DNA of 42,559 nt from Acidimicrobiaceae bacterium (GTDB taxonomy: Bacteria; Actinomycetota; Acidimicrobiia; Acidimicrobiales; Poriferisodalaceae), in NCBI GenBank assembly GCA_002721305.1, contig PBKA01000010.1, positions 74,974-117,532 of the forward strand, in the 5' to 3' direction. Each line of letters begins with the position of its first letter. Within the stretch, counting starts at the first letter, position 1. Below the pieces are notes generated by a model. The model was not told the DNA's origin. It saw nothing but the letters and a program-made list of their open reading frames with translations, and ran no database searches. Positions 42,127 through 42,559 of the stretch are shown here, piece after piece. The translations under genes and the position numbers were made by a program.

Positions 42127-42559
42127 CTACCAGCCTCGATCAATCCATTCCTGCAGTTGCGGCGATTCGTTGCCGATAGTCGTGTCATCTCCGTGGCCAG
42201 GCAACACGATGGTGTCCGCTGAGAACTTAGAGAACATGCGGTCTTCGATGCTCTTGATAATGATGTCAAAGTCGCCACCTTCGAAATTGGTAGCGCCCGG
42301 TCCTCCTGGGAACAGAGTGTCACCTGAAAAGAGCAGTGGTGTGTCCTCGACAAAAAAGCTCATAGAACCTGGTGTGTGGCCGGGGTTGTGAATAGTCCTA
42401 ATCCGGAGACGACCAACTTGTATTACTGAATCGTCTTCGAGGATGAAGTCGTAGCTGGGCAACATCGTGGCGTCGTCAGCCGCGACACCCACCTCGTATC
42501 CGGCGTCTCGAATCGCGGGAATAGCTTGTATATGGTCCCAATGGCCGTGAGTTTCGACC
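42127..42559 (-). CDS. MBL fold metallo-hydrolase, glyoxalase II-like, 5' end cut off
   Basis: The gene runs off the right edge, so the window holds only the C-terminal 143 or so codons. The frame continues through THGHWDHIQAIPAIRDAGYE at the edge, a THxHxDH-type zinc motif (here Thr-His-Gly-His-Trp-Asp-His). Further ligands are in IHNPGHTPGSMSFFVEDTPL, SGDTLFPGG and VLPGHGDDTT. This layout matches glyoxalase II-like hydrolases acting on thioesters such as S-lactoyl-thiols, though other MBL reactions are possible. A GTG at 42492 would miss the zinc motif and is not the true start. Confidence 0.87.
   Translation of the reverse strand, partial: VETHGHWDHIQAIPAIRDAGYEVGVAADDATMLPSYDFILEDDSVIQVGRLRIRTIHNPGHTPGSMSFFVEDTPLLFSGDTLFPGGPGATNFEGGDFDIIIKSIEDRMFSKFSADTIVLPGHGDDTTIGNESPQLQEWIDRGW

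Noticed and set aside
1-42559. tRNA or rRNA genes, CRISPR arrays, insertion sequences, prophage or integrative elements
   Set aside because: No transposase, integrase, tandem spacer pattern or tRNA-like fold was seen; gaps are short and gene content is chromosomal.

Overview
The window is a gene-dense stretch of about 42.6 kb, close to 50 % G+C by eye. It has about 46 protein genes, no gap above about 210 bp, and no visible rRNA, tRNA, insertion sequence, prophage or CRISPR array. I read it as chromosome of a free-living actinobacterium, most likely of the Acidimicrobiia type. The reasons are four luciferase-like F420/flavin oxidoreductases, an actinobacterial-style suf set with sufU, many GTG starts, TAnnnT boxes placed directly before start codons (leaderless transcripts), and pieces of the ethylmalonyl-CoA pathway. 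The class is inference; no rRNA is present to settle it.

Layout. 1-4.0 kb: start of an M18 aminopeptidase, an LLM oxidoreductase, a rhomboid protease, and a leftward set of ornithine-cyclodeaminase-like enzyme, EamA exporter and DUF4262 protein. 4.2-10.2 kb: a complete branched-chain-amino-acid-type ABC importer (binding lipoprotein, two permeases, two ATPases) whose last four genes are translationally coupled; the LivM-type subunit carries an unusual membrane extension of about 250 residues. 10.3-15.5 kb: two LLM oxidoreductases, an SDR, a GGDEF protein, a thioredoxin-fold protein and an eIF-2B-like protein. 15.5-18.7 kb: a methylsuccinyl-CoA-dehydrogenase-like enzyme divergent from a MaoC hydratase, then mutY. 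18.7-20.6 kb: a two-gene redox module containing a UGSC-family selenoprotein read through an in-frame TGA. 20.7-24.3 kb: flavin reductase, MauE/DoxX protein, oligopeptidase B-like S9 peptidase, gamma carbonic anhydrase. 24.3-36 kb: a split suf region, with sufB, sufD, a Rieske ferredoxin and sufC1 on the plus strand, interrupted by two CoA-ester lyases and two uncharacterised genes, facing a leftward sufC2-sufS-sufU operon. 36-42.6 kb: M20 peptidase, amidase, glutamine-synthetase-family enzyme, DrrAB-type ABC exporter and the start of an MBL hydrolase.

The most interesting item is the selenoprotein. Two apparent short ORFs (minus strand, 18662-19174) form one 170-residue protein with Sec92-Gly-Ser-Cys, and a perfect 8-bp hairpin begins 11 nt after the TGA, where a bacterial SECIS is expected. 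Its upstream partner joins a CPTC thioredoxin-like domain to a large uncharacterised domain. The second notable item is a shared palindrome, close to CTATCCGGATAG, lying 1-3 nt before a -10-like box in front of sufB, sufD and sufC2. It suggests one repressor controls all three suf units. Third, Mcd-like, MaoC, Mcl1-like and Mcl2-like genes point to an ethylmalonyl-CoA or methylmalyl-CoA carbon route, with the lyases embedded inside the Fe-S assembly locus.
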